A DNA stretch of 64,000 nucleotides from Cupriavidus sp. UYMMa02A (GCA_001725945.1 LRMT01000011.1:1-64000), one strand, 5' to 3'. Positions 37,167-47,391 are shown, numbered from the stretch's first letter. Program-made: numbers and translations. Notes: generated from the letters alone by a model not told the origin.

Positions 37167-37175
37167 GGTAACTTC

Positions 37176-37693
37176 ATGCGTACGCTGCTGTATTTCAGTC
37201 TGAGAGACACCGCCACGGCGCGACTGGCACAAGTGCGATTGGGCGATTTGGCCGGTACTCCGGCACTCGTCGCAGGGCCGTGGTTTGTCCAGCGCGACAA
37301 TCAGCCCGTCGACGGATTGCCGACGATCGACGTCGGTCAGACTACGTACCGCGAAGAGGCGGCGATCACAGGAATTTCGTCGGCGCGCTCGTTGGAGCGC
37401 TCGTCATCTTCAGATACGGCGCTTCAGCCGGCGCCGGTGCCACTGCCATTGCGTATGTTGGTGCTGCCATGCTTGGCGCGATGATCGGATGGTGGGTCTG
37501 CGGATTGGTCGGCGGCAAGATCATTCGCCTTGCACTGTGGCGGTGGAATGCGCAAGTCGCACCAGGCCAATTGCTGATGATCGTCAGTTGCGATTTGCGA
37601 TCGAAGGAGGCCCTGAAGCAGCTCATCCAAGACCTCGGCGGCGTCGGGGTCGACGAGCATAGTGACCTGATGCCGAATTTCAGATGGCAATGA
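37176..37693 (+). CDS. Hypothetical membrane protein with glycine-zipper core (frameshifted)
   Basis: The N-terminal frame (MRTLLYFSLRDTATARLAQVRLGD, ending TTYREEAAIT) changes near 37370 into FVGALVGALVIFRYGASAGAGATAIAYVGAAMLGAMIGWWVCGLVGGKI. This is two glycine/alanine-rich membrane helices, followed by a soluble end APGQLLMIVSCDLRSKEALKQLIQDLGGVGVDEHSDL. The small N-domain, glycine-zipper core and small C-domain layout resembles DUF1269-type stress-linked membrane proteins, but the match is weak. The N-terminal half may hold further sequence errors. Confidence 0.5.
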
Positions 37694-37860
37694 CTGCCGC
37701 TTCGGATTGGTGCCGTGCCAATGCGCCCCCGCGAACGTACGTTTCGCGGCCTGACGCGGGAGAGGCCAAGGCTCGCGATGACATTGCCACCTTGTCGCCA
37801 AAAGTAAATCGGACACATCCCGGCATATCCGCGTATGCTCGGTGACGAAAGGAGACCGAC

Positions 37861-38130
37861 ATGTCGCAGAACAACGCAATCTACAAGGGCTTCAGGGTAT
37901 CTGCGAGGGTGTGTCCCGCACCCGGCTCAGTCCCCGGCGGCGATTCGGTTCAGTCGCGCTTCCTCGCTACCGCAACGATTACACAAGTGAGTACAGGGAT
38001 GGGTTCCCGCAGACGGCTGCCACCCGTGATCCAGCATTTCGCCAGTGCGCCGCACGCTGCCATCGCGCTGGCCTTGTCGTCAGCCCGGGATGCGATTGAC
38101 TGCATGTCCACCTTCGTCAAGGCAAGGTAA
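37861..38130 (+). CDS. Small hypothetical protein
   Basis: An 89-residue protein with a strong GAAAGGAGA ribosome site 6-13 bases before the ATG. The sequence begins MSQNNAIYKGFRVSARVCPAP and contains FLATATITQVSTG and the helix ASAPHAAIALALSSARDAIDCMSTF. It appears to be a compact alpha/beta protein. No family is recognised. The frame is intact, and it sits in a cluster of small genes of unknown role. Confidence 0.6.
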   Translation: MSQNNAIYKGFRVSARVCPAPGSVPGGDSVQSRFLATATITQVSTGMGSRRRLPPVIQHFASAPHAAIALALSSARDAIDCMSTFVKAR

Positions 38131-38185
38131 GGTAGTCCCGGCGGCCATGCCATAGGCTCTGATCGAGAGAAAAAGGGGAGACATC

Positions 38186-38428
38186 GTGTCGAGACAGATC
38201 AAGCACAAGGCCGAACTGCGCGCCATGCTTCGCGCGGAACAGGCAAAATTTTCTGAATGCGAGGGCGCTTGCTTTGGCGACGTGCTCTGGCATGCCGCAG
38301 ATGCCGAGGGCTGCAACTGGAGTCTGTCAACCATGGAAGGCGGCAACAGCGCCGCATGTCTGGAGATGATCCGCCCGTTCGCCAGCCGGCTACGCGAGAT
38401 GTATAACGTGCCGGACGAGGGGGCGTAG
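38186..38428 (+). CDS. Small hypothetical protein
   Basis: An 80-residue protein that starts at a GTG preceded by AAAAGGGGAG. It begins MSRQIKHKAELRAMLRAEQAKFSECEGACFGDVLWHA and ends in an amphipathic helix (ACLEMIRPFASRLREMYNV). Three cysteines fall between residues 25 and 60. I recognise no family. It is 55 bases downstream of the previous small gene. Confidence 0.6.
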   Translation: MSRQIKHKAELRAMLRAEQAKFSECEGACFGDVLWHAADAEGCNWSLSTMEGGNSAACLEMIRPFASRLREMYNVPDEGA

Positions 38429-38434
38429 CGCATT

Positions 38435-38560
38435 CTAAAGCCGTGCGTCGTACAACCACTTCCGAATCTTCGTGGCCTTGATCTTCCCGGCAAGCCACGC
38501 GTCCCCGGCGTCGAGGTCTTGCCAAGCCGGGGCCTTTGTCCGCAATGCTGTTTCAGCCAT
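38435..38560 (-). CDS. Very small hypothetical protein (41 residues)
   Basis: The minus-strand ATG at 38560 follows a near-perfect AGGAGG ribosome site (AGGAGGCACC). The product is MAETALRTKAPAWQDLDAGD continuing to AWLAGKIKATKIRKWLYDARL. It has an acidic N-half and a lysine/arginine-rich C-terminal helix. The strong ribosome site and protein-like composition support it despite its size. It is convergent with the 80-residue gene. Function unknown. Confidence 0.5.
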   Translation of the reverse strand: MAETALRTKAPAWQDLDAGDAWLAGKIKATKIRKWLYDARL

Positions 38561-38704
38561 GGTGCCTCCTGTTCATTTGAGGATAAATTTCAGCTCGAAT
38601 GAGGAAGGGGCGCGTATTCGCCGCGAAGTACTTGTCAGATTGCGCCTTTGGGGTCGCTTTCTTTGGAAGAAAGGCGGCACTAGCGCGCAGCCAGCCAAGC
38701 GGAA

Positions 38705-39739
38705 TCACACTAGTCCCGCGGTAGACAGCTCCCGTTTGAGGTAGGCATAGAAAATCGGCCCCGCGATCACGCCCGGAATGCCGTACAGCGTCTCCATCAG
38801 CAGCATCACGATCAGCAGCTCCCACGCCGCCGCCTGGATGCGCGCGCCGATGATGCGCGCGTTCAGGAAATACTCGAGCTTGTGGATCACCACCAGGTAG
38901 AACAGCGACGCCAACGCAATCGGCAGCGACACCGCCAGTGACGACACCACGATGGCCGCGTTCGAAATCAGGTTGCCCAGCACCGGCAGCAGCCCGGCCA
39001 CGAAGGTAACGACCACCAGCGTCTTCGACAGCGGCAGGTGCACGCCGAACAGCGGCAGCACCACCAGCAGATAGATCGCCGTCAGCATCGTATTGATGGT
39101 CGAGATCTGGATCTGCGCGAAGATGAACTGCGCAAACGCCTGCTGCAGCGCGCGGGCGCGCATGACCAGCGCCGACGCCAGCGGCCGGCGGTTGGGCCGG
39201 GACACGGCGCGGTAGAGCGCCACCATCGCGCCGATGACCATGCCGATGATGATATGCAGCAACGTGCGCAGGACCTCGGCACCCAGCTTCTGCGCCATCT
39301 GCGCGTGCTCGCGCAGCCAGTGGATCATGGTGTTGGCCAGTTCTTCGACCGTGCTCGGCAGGGCGCCGCTGACCCAGTCAGGCAACTGCCCGCGGGACTG
39401 GTCGATGATGTCGGCAATGTGGTTGAGCAGGGCGTCCAGCGTGCCCTCGCCGCTGACGAAGCGGACCAGGGCCCAGATTCCGAGCGAGAGCGCTACCAGG
39501 ATCACGAATGACAGGATGGCTACGGCCAGGGCGTCGTGACGCTGGTTCAGGCGCTTCAGGCGTGGGGCCAGGACGTCGACGAGGGAGTACAGCAGCAGGC
39601 CGGAGAGCAGGGCGGCGACAAGGTTGGCCTGCAGCGCCGTCCACAGCGCGAGCGCGGTGATGAGGTAGGAGGCGCCGACCACGGTGAACCAGGCTGCCGG
39701 GAGCAGGCGGGGGGTGGGGGGCGGGTCTGGGCGGTTCAT
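38705..39739 (-). CDS. AI-2E family transporter-like membrane protein
   Basis: A 344-residue polytopic membrane protein of the AI-2E (PerM/TqsA) superfamily. It has the N-terminal helices WFTVVGASYLITALALWTALQANLVAALLSGLLLYSLVDVLAP, a periplasmic helical region (LDALLNHIADIIDQSRGQLPDWV), and the family C-terminal part PLSKTLVVVTFVAGLLPVLGNLISNAAIVVSSL to ETLYGIPGVIAGPIFYAYLKREL. The start at 39739 (MNRPDPPPTPRLLPAAW) is the first sensible methionine; the upstream frame extension is non-coding. Substrates of this family vary and are mostly unknown. The frame is intact. Confidence 0.85.
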   Translation of the reverse strand: MNRPDPPPTPRLLPAAWFTVVGASYLITALALWTALQANLVAALLSGLLLYSLVDVLAPRLKRLNQRHDALAVAILSFVILVALSLGIWALVRFVSGEGTLDALLNHIADIIDQSRGQLPDWVSGALPSTVEELANTMIHWLREHAQMAQKLGAEVLRTLLHIIIGMVIGAMVALYRAVSRPNRRPLASALVMRARALQQAFAQFIFAQIQISTINTMLTAIYLLVVLPLFGVHLPLSKTLVVVTFVAGLLPVLGNLISNAAIVVSSLAVSLPIALASLFYLVVIHKLEYFLNARIIGARIQAAAWELLIVMLLMETLYGIPGVIAGPIFYAYLKRELSTAGLV

Positions 39740-39891
39740 CTGGGGCTCCGGCGTAGATGGAGTGCTTGGCAGCGTTGGGGCGGGAAGGGCCTCCAAATCT
39801 GCGGAGGTGCTGAAGGTCGATTTTCGGGGTTGAGCTGCGGCTGAGCAAGCACTTCGAACCCGGCAGTGAACATTGGAAACGGAACACGTTA

Positions 39892-39905
39892 CGTTACATG
39901 TAACG
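39892..39905. promoter_or_regulatory. Perfect 14-bp palindrome in a 363-base intergenic region
   Basis: CGTTACATGTAACG is its own reverse complement and is preceded by another ACGTTA half. It lies between the divergent AI-2E protein gene (39739) and the receiver-protein gene (40103), in a gap that otherwise holds nothing I recognise. It is a plausible dimeric-regulator operator. Confidence 0.45.
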
Positions 39906-40102
39906 CTCCATCGCCCGGCGACCAGCCGCCCGCAAAGGCCGGCAGATGTGGATGAATCTCCCGGAAAGCCGCAGCGGGCCTGGCTTTCGCGCTTGCGCGC
40001 GATGGCGCAAGGCTGCCTTGCCACAGCTGGCATCCGTCTTGCGGACTCTGGTGCGAAAACGCTGGCAACCGAGCCAATGCAAGCAAACCGGAGCAGACAA
40101 GG

Positions 40103-40597
40103 ATGAGCTGGACGAAACGTGGAGCGCCCGCCTGGGAACATCCTTTCGGGCGCAGCGCCAAAGCCTATGCCGTGGTGATTGACGACATGCCGTTGTACCG
40201 GCATGGCGTCGTGCGCCTGCTTGGCGAAATGCCAGGTATTGGGCGCGTGGAACCGGTGGAGACGGATGCCCTGGCGGAACGCCATGCGCGCCTGCCGGCG
40301 CCGGACTTGCTTGTGTTTGGCATGCCGCCGGACCTTGCACATGGCTGGCACCTGCTGCGCCAGGCCAGCGTGATGCTAAAGCCAAGACGCCTGTTGCTGG
40401 TCTCGGACAATATGTGGCTGCGTCTGCCGCCAGGCCTGGACGCCCGATTTGCCCGCGCGCTTTCCAGGTCCGCCTCGCTCGCAACGATCGAACGGGACGT
40501 GCGCATGCTGCTGGACCTTCCGTCCCATGAGGAAACATCGCCCGAGCCAGCTGCGCGGTCCACGGCCTTTCAACACCCGTTCCACGTGCTCGCGTAA
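40103..40597 (+). CDS. Degenerate response-regulator receiver protein
   Basis: A 164-residue protein that resembles the receiver domain of NarL/LuxR-type regulators: AYAVVIDDMPLYRHGVVRLLGEMPGIGRVEPVET, then PDLLVFGMPPDLAHGWHLLRQASVMLKPRRLLLVSDNMWLRLP. The acidic pair (IDD) is kept, but the phospho-acceptor position, where an Asp is expected after the third beta-strand, reads VFGMP. No C-terminal HTH is present. It is therefore probably a phosphorylation-independent or protein-interaction receiver. The Rieske oxygenase gene follows 378 bases later. The frame is intact. Confidence 0.65.
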   Translation: MSWTKRGAPAWEHPFGRSAKAYAVVIDDMPLYRHGVVRLLGEMPGIGRVEPVETDALAERHARLPAPDLLVFGMPPDLAHGWHLLRQASVMLKPRRLLLVSDNMWLRLPPGLDARFARALSRSASLATIERDVRMLLDLPSHEETSPEPAARSTAFQHPFHVLA

Positions 40598-40975
40598 TCC
40601 GGTCCAGCGGCCACGGACTTCCTGGGTGGCCGCACGCGCATAGCGCGTATTGCATCGACCGGTGGACGCCGACTGGCAGCAGGCGGCCATTTTGAGTCAT
40701 GCTCGACACCATAGCACGGACAGTTCGGCATCGGCTCCGCACCAGACACCGGGCGGTCGCCACCACAATCCACCGGCGCGCGGCTGCCAAACCACCTCAC
40801 CGGGACGCGGGGTCGAACGGCCGACGGTGGTCATGGCGTTCATCCTTGCGCAATATCAGGCACGCCCATTCGCTGAACTCACCGGACTTCGCGTAGACTG
40901 CGCCAGATCCCCGTTCGCTAATGCTTGCGCTTGTGGCGACCGTCGAAGCTCTCGTTATGCAAGGAGGCGTCACGC
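40598..40975. other. Intergenic stretch before the Rieske oxygenase
   Basis: 378 bases with no convincing coding frame or terminator. Only the AAGGAGG ribosome site of the downstream gene (40961-40967) is clear. Confidence 0.5.
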
Positions 40976-42087
40976 ATGCATGCAGTGCCTTTGCTGGATA
41001 GCAACGCCATCGACCCGCCGCCCGCAAGCGCGCCCGTGCGCGACCTGCGCCGTGTACCCATCCATCCCGATCACTGGTATCCGCTGGCCTGGTCGAGCGA
41101 GGTCAGGCGGGGCAAAGCCCTCGGGGTGCATTTTGCCGGCGATCCGATCGTGCTGGTGCGTACCGAGTCCGGTACGATATTCGCCCTGGAAGATCGTTGC
41201 GCACACCGGCAGGTGCCGCTGCACGCGGGCGTGGTGGAAGGCGAGTTCATCCGTTGCGGCTATCACGGCTGGGCCTATGACGGGACCGGCCGTTGCGTCG
41301 ATGTGCCGTACCTCGGGCGCGAGCGCCTGCCCAACGGCGTGCGCGCTACCCCTGCCACGAGGCGCACGGGCTGATCTTTGTCTTTCCGGGCGATGTGGCG
41401 CTTGCCAAAGAGCGGCCGCTGCCTGCCCTGCCATCGGTGGAAGACAAGGCGTACAAGACGCGCCGCTTTGGCCGCGCGGTCAAGTGCCACTACTCTTTCA
41501 TGCACGAAAACCTGATGGACATGAACCACCAGTTCCTGCACAGGCGGCAGATGGGGCAGATGCGCGCGCGCTCGCTGGGCCGCCGTCGCGGCGAGGACTG
41601 GGTGGAAGTGGACTACACGTTCGCGCGCACTGAAGGCAAGCAGCCTGTGGGAGAAGCGCTGGTGTTTGGCGCCACCAAGAAAAACGGCGACCAGGATGAC
41701 AAGGATGTGATGACGATCCGCACCACCTATCCGCACCAGACCCTGAAGATCCGCTCGGGCGACGGTACGTTGGTGATGGACCTGTGGATCGTCTATGTGC
41801 CATTGGATGCGGCGCAGCGCACCAACCGGACGTTTGGCCTGCTTTCCATCCGCAGGCCCGGCATCCCCTTTGCACTGGACCTGGCATGGCCGCTTCTGAT
41901 CTGGTTCACAGAACGCATCTTCAAGGAGGACCGCTGGATCGTCGAGCGCGAGCAAGAAGCCCACGACAAGCAAGGTGCCGACTGGAACCACGAGGTATTC
42001 CCGGTCATCAACGACTTGCGAGACCTGTTGCGCAACTGCGGCGGCCGCACCGTGATCCCGATCCGCGTAGTGACCGACACGGCCTGA
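40976..42087 (+). CDS. Rieske non-heme iron oxygenase, alpha-subunit type (frameshifted)
   Basis: About 370 residues. The Rieske [2Fe-2S] ligands are C75/H77 (CAHRQVPLHAGVVEG) and C94/H97 (CGYHGWAYDGTGRC). After a frame change near 41350 (one lost base before YPCHEAHGLIFVFPGD) comes the catalytic iron motif HENLMDMNHQFLHRRQMG. The C-terminal part is a substrate-binding domain with a hydrophobic segment (IPFALDLAWPLLIWFTERIF), which suggests membrane association or a lipid-like substrate. A reductase and ferredoxin are not encoded nearby, so electrons must come from elsewhere. The AAGGAGG site fixes the start at 40976. Confidence 0.87.
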
Positions 42088-42231
42088 CGGCGAGGCCAAT
42101 GGTGACAAGGGTGTCGAGGCCAGCCGCGCCGCCCATGCGCCCGAAGAGCCGGCCACCCTGCCCGGACTTTCAAGTGCCGATATCGAATCCGCTCTGCCGC
42201 GACCATCAAAGCCCTAAAGGCAGTCGCTCCT

Positions 42232-43390
42232 TTAACCAGGACAGCGTATGGAAGCCCAAGTGTCGAGCTTCCGCCCGAATGCCATGCCCAGCATCGGGAG
42301 CACCACGGCCGCGGCATAGAACAGGGTTCGCTCGCCAAACGCGCCGATCACTCCTGCAGCCACACTCATGCCGACTGCCTGACCAAGGAAGAGGCTCGCG
42401 GCAAACAATCCAACCGCCGTACCGCGCGCTTGTGGCGACATCTCGGTGGCTCGGGTCTGCAAGGTGTTGTGGAGCGTGTAGAAGCCGAATCCGCCGAGGA
42501 AGCATCCTATGGCGCTCCACTCCCACCGCGGTCCAATTGCCACGATGGCAAAGGCGAAGCCCAGCAGCGTGCCGCCGAGGCTGGAGAGCACTCCAGGTAC
42601 GAGGCGCCTGATCAGCACTCGCGACAACGCCACATAGGCCAGCCCTCCAACGCCATACATCGCCATCACCGCACCCGCGGTCGCGAGACTGAGCCCGAAG
42701 CGATTATGCAGGTAGGCCGGCACGAAGGCAAACCCGGTTAGCGTGAACAAGCCTTCGATGGCCGTGACTGCAAGAACTAGTCGCGCTTGCGGCACCTCGA
42801 GCACCGTCCGGAATCGTGCCCGATGCTTGCATCGCTCGATCACCGGGACTGTCCGGACAGAGGCTTGCGCGTGCACCAGCAGCGCGGCAAGTCCTGACCC
42901 GATTGCCAGCACACCGAAGACGACGCGCCAGTGCACAAAGTCAGCAATGAGCCCCGATATCCACTGACCACCGATCAGTCCGCCAATGGTAGCCAACAAG
43001 AAGTTGGCGAGAGTCTGCTGCCTGTCCTCGACCGGAACTGTATCTCCGATCATCGCCATGCTCATGGGGATGACGCCTGCCGCGGCCGCGCCGGATAACC
43101 CCGGGCCAGCGCAAGGGAAGTCATGGTCGGGGCGAGGCCGCCATCACGTTTGCGACGGAGCACGCCGTCAACGCCACAGCGACGACGCGAAGCTTGCCGA
43201 AGCGATCGCCGAGCGGTCCAAATACGAGTTGCATGACACCGTAAGCCAATACAAACGCGGAGATGGACCGTGCGGCCACGCCGACGGGTACATCGAAATC
43301 GGCCGATAGCACTGGAAGCAAGGCGTCACAGGCGCGCATGGAGGCCATGCTCATGGCGGCAGCAACGAAGAGGGCCCCGAAGAGCTTCAC
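42232..43390 (-). CDS. MFS transporter (frameshifted)
   Basis: A 12-helix drug/metabolite-type major facilitator, about 386 residues. It starts at a GTG (43390) that overlaps the stop of the upstream MFS gene: MKLFGALFVAAAMSMASMRACDALLPVLSADFDVPVGVAARSISAFVLAYGVMQLVFGPLGDRFGK. The frame changes near 43120 and continues MSMAMIGDTVPVEDRQQTLANFLLATIGGLIGGQWISGLIADFVHWR. The role is unknown. It is the last gene of the IclR-linked operon and may export a product or by-product. Confidence 0.82.
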
Positions 43391-44742
43391 TCCGCCACCC
43401 TCGCAACGGGGTAAATCTGGCATGGCTTCGCGATCACGAAAACAGCGCACGCCGCCACCAGTGCGGGCACAACCAATAATCCGAAGACATCGGCGAAGCC
43501 CCAGCCGAGGCCAAGCAAGCCCGCTCCGATGAACGACCCCGTCATGCCGCCGACTCGCCCGATACCCTGCATCCACGCGACGCCGGTGGTACGTGCCTCG
43601 GTCGGATAAAGGCTCGCTGCATAAGTCGACATCGAAGTCGCTGCGCTCGTGACAAGCGTTCCGCACAGGAAAAGCGAGATGCCGAGGAACTGCGGATGGT
43701 CGATACAGCGCCCCACCATGATGACCAGCACGGCAGCCAGCATGTAGGCGACGACGATGGTACGGTTGGCATTGAAGCGGTCCATCATCCAGCCGGCGGC
43801 CAGGTTCCCCAGCAGTCCGCCAAGGGGGAACAACGATGCCAGCATGGCGCCACGTTCGACGCTGAAGCCCGCTTCGCGAAACAGCGTCGGCATCCAGTTC
43901 GTCATGAGGTAGTAAATCACCAGGCTCATGAAGCACGCCAGCCAAAGCAGGAAGGTGCGCCTGCGGTATCCAGCCGACAGGATCAGTGCAAGCGCCGAGT
44001 CTTGGCCGGACTTTCCGGCCAAGGCCACCGGCGCGACGAAGGTACAGTGTTCGAGCGATTGCCGGGGATCGATGCGCTTCAGGATCGCCGCGATCCGTTC
44101 GCCCGCGCCGGCACGCACCGCCAGGAACTGGGCCGACTCCGGAAGCAGCGCCAACAGCAGCATGGCAAGCCCCAGCGGCGCGATGCCGCCAGCGGTGAGA
44201 ACGCTACGCCAGCCGAAATGGGGAATCAGCCAGGCCGATGCCGCGCCGCCCGCCACCAGACCCGCGGAGAAGCCACAGTACATGGCGTTCACCGTCAGAG
44301 AGCGAAGACGGGCTGGCGCGTACTCCGACATCATCGTGATGGTCGTGGGCATTGCAGCGCCGAGTCCTAGTCCGGTCAGGAACCGCAGTACCGTCAATGC
44401 CACGATGGTCTGCGCGTGGGCGGCAACGAGCGTCCACGCACCGAAGCAGGTGACCGCTGCCACCAGCACCGTCTTCCGGCCGATGCGATCTGCCACGGGT
44501 CCCGCGAAGATCGCGCCTAGGCTCAGGCCGGCAAGCGCGGCGCTCATGACGACACCGAGTTCGCCGCGGGCAATCCCCCATTCGTGCGCCAGCGACGGGG
44601 CGATAAAGCCGATCGCGGCCGTGTCATATCCGTCGGCCGCCACGACGAAGAAGCAGAATGCGAGGACTAGCCACTGGCAGGAAGAAAAGCGCGCAGTGTC
44701 GATGAAGGACTGCACATCGATCGTGCGGGATGCCTGTTTCAT
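43387..44742 (-). CDS. MFS transporter, aromatic acid:H+ symporter family
   Basis: A 451-residue AAHS-family carrier. Helix 1 has the signature DGYDTAAIGFIAPSLA, and the loop motif is GPVADRIGRKTVL. FLTGLGLGAAMPTTITMMSEYAPARLRS and LLPESAQFLAVR follow. The start at 44742 gives MKQASRTIDVQSFIDTARF. It lies between the SDR gene and the second MFS gene, with which it overlaps by four bases. It probably imports the carboxylate substrate of the operon. The frame is intact. Confidence 0.88.
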   Translation of the reverse strand: MKQASRTIDVQSFIDTARFSSCQWLVLAFCFFVVAADGYDTAAIGFIAPSLAHEWGIARGELGVVMSAALAGLSLGAIFAGPVADRIGRKTVLVAAVTCFGAWTLVAAHAQTIVALTVLRFLTGLGLGAAMPTTITMMSEYAPARLRSLTVNAMYCGFSAGLVAGGAASAWLIPHFGWRSVLTAGGIAPLGLAMLLLALLPESAQFLAVRAGAGERIAAILKRIDPRQSLEHCTFVAPVALAGKSGQDSALALILSAGYRRRTFLLWLACFMSLVIYYLMTNWMPTLFREAGFSVERGAMLASLFPLGGLLGNLAAGWMMDRFNANRTIVVAYMLAAVLVIMVGRCIDHPQFLGISLFLCGTLVTSAATSMSTYAASLYPTEARTTGVAWMQGIGRVGGMTGSFIGAGLLGLGWGFADVFGLLVVPALVAACAVFVIAKPCQIYPVARVAE

Positions 44743-44792
44743 CGTTTGTCTCCTTTGGGCAGGCACCGTCCGCGCCCGCCTCTTTATGGGAT

Positions 44793-45553
44793 TCAGGCGG
44801 CGAGGTAGCCGCCGTCGACGGGCAGGGTCACCCCAGTCACGTAGGTGGACATCGACGAGGCCAGAAACAGCACCGCCCCAACGAGTTCTTCCGGCTTGCC
44901 GACGCGGTTCATCGGGATACGGCTCATGAAGCGTTCGAGCTTCGCCGGGTCCGAGCGCGTCGAGACGGTCATCGGTGTTTCGATGACGCCAGGTGCAAGG
45001 GCATTGACTCGCACACCGTCGGGTGCGAGATCGGCTGCCAGGGACTGGGTCAGCATCTTCACCGCCCCTTTCGAGGGCGAGTAGCCGAGGGTGTTGGGCT
45101 GGCCGGCGAACGAAGCGATAGACGCGACATTGACGATGGCGCCACGCGTCTGACGCAGAGCCGGCAGCCAGGCATGGCAGACGTTAAACGTGCCCTCGTG
45201 ATTGACTTTCATCACCTGCTGCAGGTTGGGCAGCGCGTTGGCGCTGTCGATGCCTTCGCGGATCAGGATGCCGGCGTTGTTCACCAGCACGTCGATGGGG
45301 CCGACGCTGTCAGTGATCGCCGCCGCGACGGCACGGCATTGGGCGGCATCTGTCACGTCCAGTCCGCAGGCGCGCGCAGCGTGTCCGCGGGCGCAATCAT
45401 CGCCGCGGTCTCGTGGGCATTGGCTTCGTTCATGTCGGTGACGACGACCGTCGCGCCGGCCTCGGCGAGACCGAGGGCAATGGCCCGGCCGTTGCCCTGG
45501 CCAGCGCCGGTAATGAAAGCGACCTTCCCGGTCAGTAGTTGCGGAATCATCAT
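44793..45553 (-). CDS. Short-chain dehydrogenase/reductase (frameshifted)
   Basis: About 253 residues. The N-terminal frame has GKVAFITGAGQGNGRAIALGLAEAGATVVVTDMN. After a break near 45365 it resumes at CGLDVTDAAQCRAVAAAI, then DVLVNNAGILIREG, NVASIASFAGQPNTLGYSPSKGAVKMLTQSLAADLAPDGVRVNALAPG (catalytic S, Y and K present) and GVTLPVDGGYLAA. It probably acts on the same oxo or hydroxy substrate as the FAD oxidoreductase upstream. Confidence 0.86.
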
Positions 45554-45635
45554 GATGGCGATCGAAATTCAGGGTGAGCGCCGCCACGCGGCCGCCATAA
45601 TGCGGTCGCGCGACGGCAGGAATCGAAAGGAAGAG

Positions 45636-47391
45636 TCAGTGCATTGCCAGCGGCACGCGCGCAGCAGCCGCGACCGGCTTCGGGCGCGGGACCTGCGCGT
45701 GATCGGCGATGTGGTTGCCCGCGACGTAACCGAAGGTCAGGCCCGGACCGAGCGTGATGCCCGCGCCGTTGTACTCGCCGCCCATGATGCTCGCGGCATC
45801 GTTGCCGGCGGCGTAAAGGCCGGGGATCGGTTCGCCGTCTCCCGACACCACCTGCGCATGCTCGTTGGTGCGGATTCCCATGAAGGACCCCAGATCGCCC
45901 GGCACGAGCTTGAGCGCATAGAACGGCCCGGCGGCCAGCGGCGCAACGCAGGGATTGGGCGCGTGCAGCGCATCGCCCTGGTAGCGGTTGTAGGCCTTGC
46001 TGCCGCGGCCGAACTCGGGGTCGCGACCGAACTGCGCGGCGTCGTTGTACTGGCGAACGGTGGCGGCGAGCGTCGCCGGATCAACACCGATCTGCTTTGC
46101 GAGCGCCTCCACCGTCTTGCCGCGCTTGAGGTAGCCGTTGCGCAAATGCGGGCCCAGGGGCATTGGGAACGGCTTGACGAAGCCGAGGCCGTAATGCCGG
46201 ATGGCGGCGTGGTCCGCAAGCAGCCAGCACGCCGTTTCGGACTTGCCCTTCGAGGCGGCGATCATCGCCTGCACGAGATCATGGTAGGAATTCGCCTCGT
46301 TGGCAAAGCGCTCGCCGTCGAGGCTGACCGCGATCACGCCCGGTTTCGCGCGGTCGATGAAATGAGGCATGATGCCCGTCGTGCCATCCTTACGCGGCAC
46401 CAGCGACATGGGCGTCCATGCGGCGGCATTCGACAGGGTCTTGTCGAAGATGCCGCGACCTCTTCGGCCATGCGGACACCATCACCCACATTAGTCTGGG
46501 GCGTCGGTGAGAAGTGGCCGTGGCCGGCCTTCACGTGCGGATAGGTTTTCTTGCGGCGCTCGAGGTCGTGCGGGAATCCGCCACTGGCCAGCACGACACC
46601 GTGGCGCGCTTTCACATTCATGCGCTGGCCATTGTGCTCCACCACCGCGCCCGAGACCCGATTGCCATCCTGCAACAGCCGCACAGCCGGCGACGACAGC
46701 CAGACCGGAATCGACAAGTCGGCCGCCGACCTCGCTAGGCGCGCGGCCAGTGCGTTGCCGTTGGTCAGCGTCATCCCCCGTCCATACTTCATCACCTCGA
46801 GGAAATGCTTGGTTAAACGTTTGGTGACGTACCAAGCGGACGCAAGCGATCGCGTGACCCGCATAAAGTGGACGATCTCCTTGCCCGAACCAATCGTCAC
46901 GCCGAAAACCGTCAGCTCCGGCAGCACTGGGCCGAGGGTCTTCAACAGCGGGCCAAGTTCCCGGGCGTCATAAGGACGGATCACCATCGAGCGGCCCCCT
47001 TGCACGGCGCCGGCGCCTCCGCATGGTAGTCCGGGAAGGTGAGCGGCATGTCAAACTGGACGGCAGTCTTCGACGTGAAAAACTCGATGGCCTTCGGGCC
47101 ATTCGCCAGGAAGGCACGCACACGCGCCTCGTCAAACCCGGCTCCGGCCTGGTCCCGGATATAGGTCAGGGCCTGATCCGGCGGTTCGTGATGACCGTAA
47201 GCCTTGGCCAAATGGGTATTCGGCACCCAGAGCCAGCCGCCCGAGCGGGCGGTGGTGCCGCCGTAGTAACTCGCCTTCTCGGCCACGATCACCTTCAGCC
47301 CCCGGCTGGCGGCTGTAATAGCCGCCGACATGCCGGCAACGCCCGATCCGATGATCAGGACGTCACATTTTTCCTCTTGCAGTGTAGACAT
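45636..47391 (-). CDS. FAD-dependent oxidoreductase, 3-ketosteroid-dehydrogenase / fumarate-reductase type (frameshifted)
   Basis: About 586 residues in three frames. The N-terminus has the FAD-binding VLIIGSGVAGMSAAITAASRGLKVIVAEKASYYGGTTARSGGWLWVPN. The middle has MKYGRGMTLTNGNALAARLARSA and RHGVVLASGGFPHD. The C-terminus has SFMGIRTNEHAQVVSGDGEPIPGLYAAGNDAASIMGGEYNGAGITLGPGLTFGYVAGNHIA. The TTARSGGWLW loop and the end resemble FAD-dependent 3-oxosteroid 1-dehydrogenases and related alicyclic dehydrogenases. Breaks lie near 46990 and 46450. It is the first gene of the operon, divergent from iclR. The substrate is inferred only to be a cyclic or oxo compound. Confidence 0.85.
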
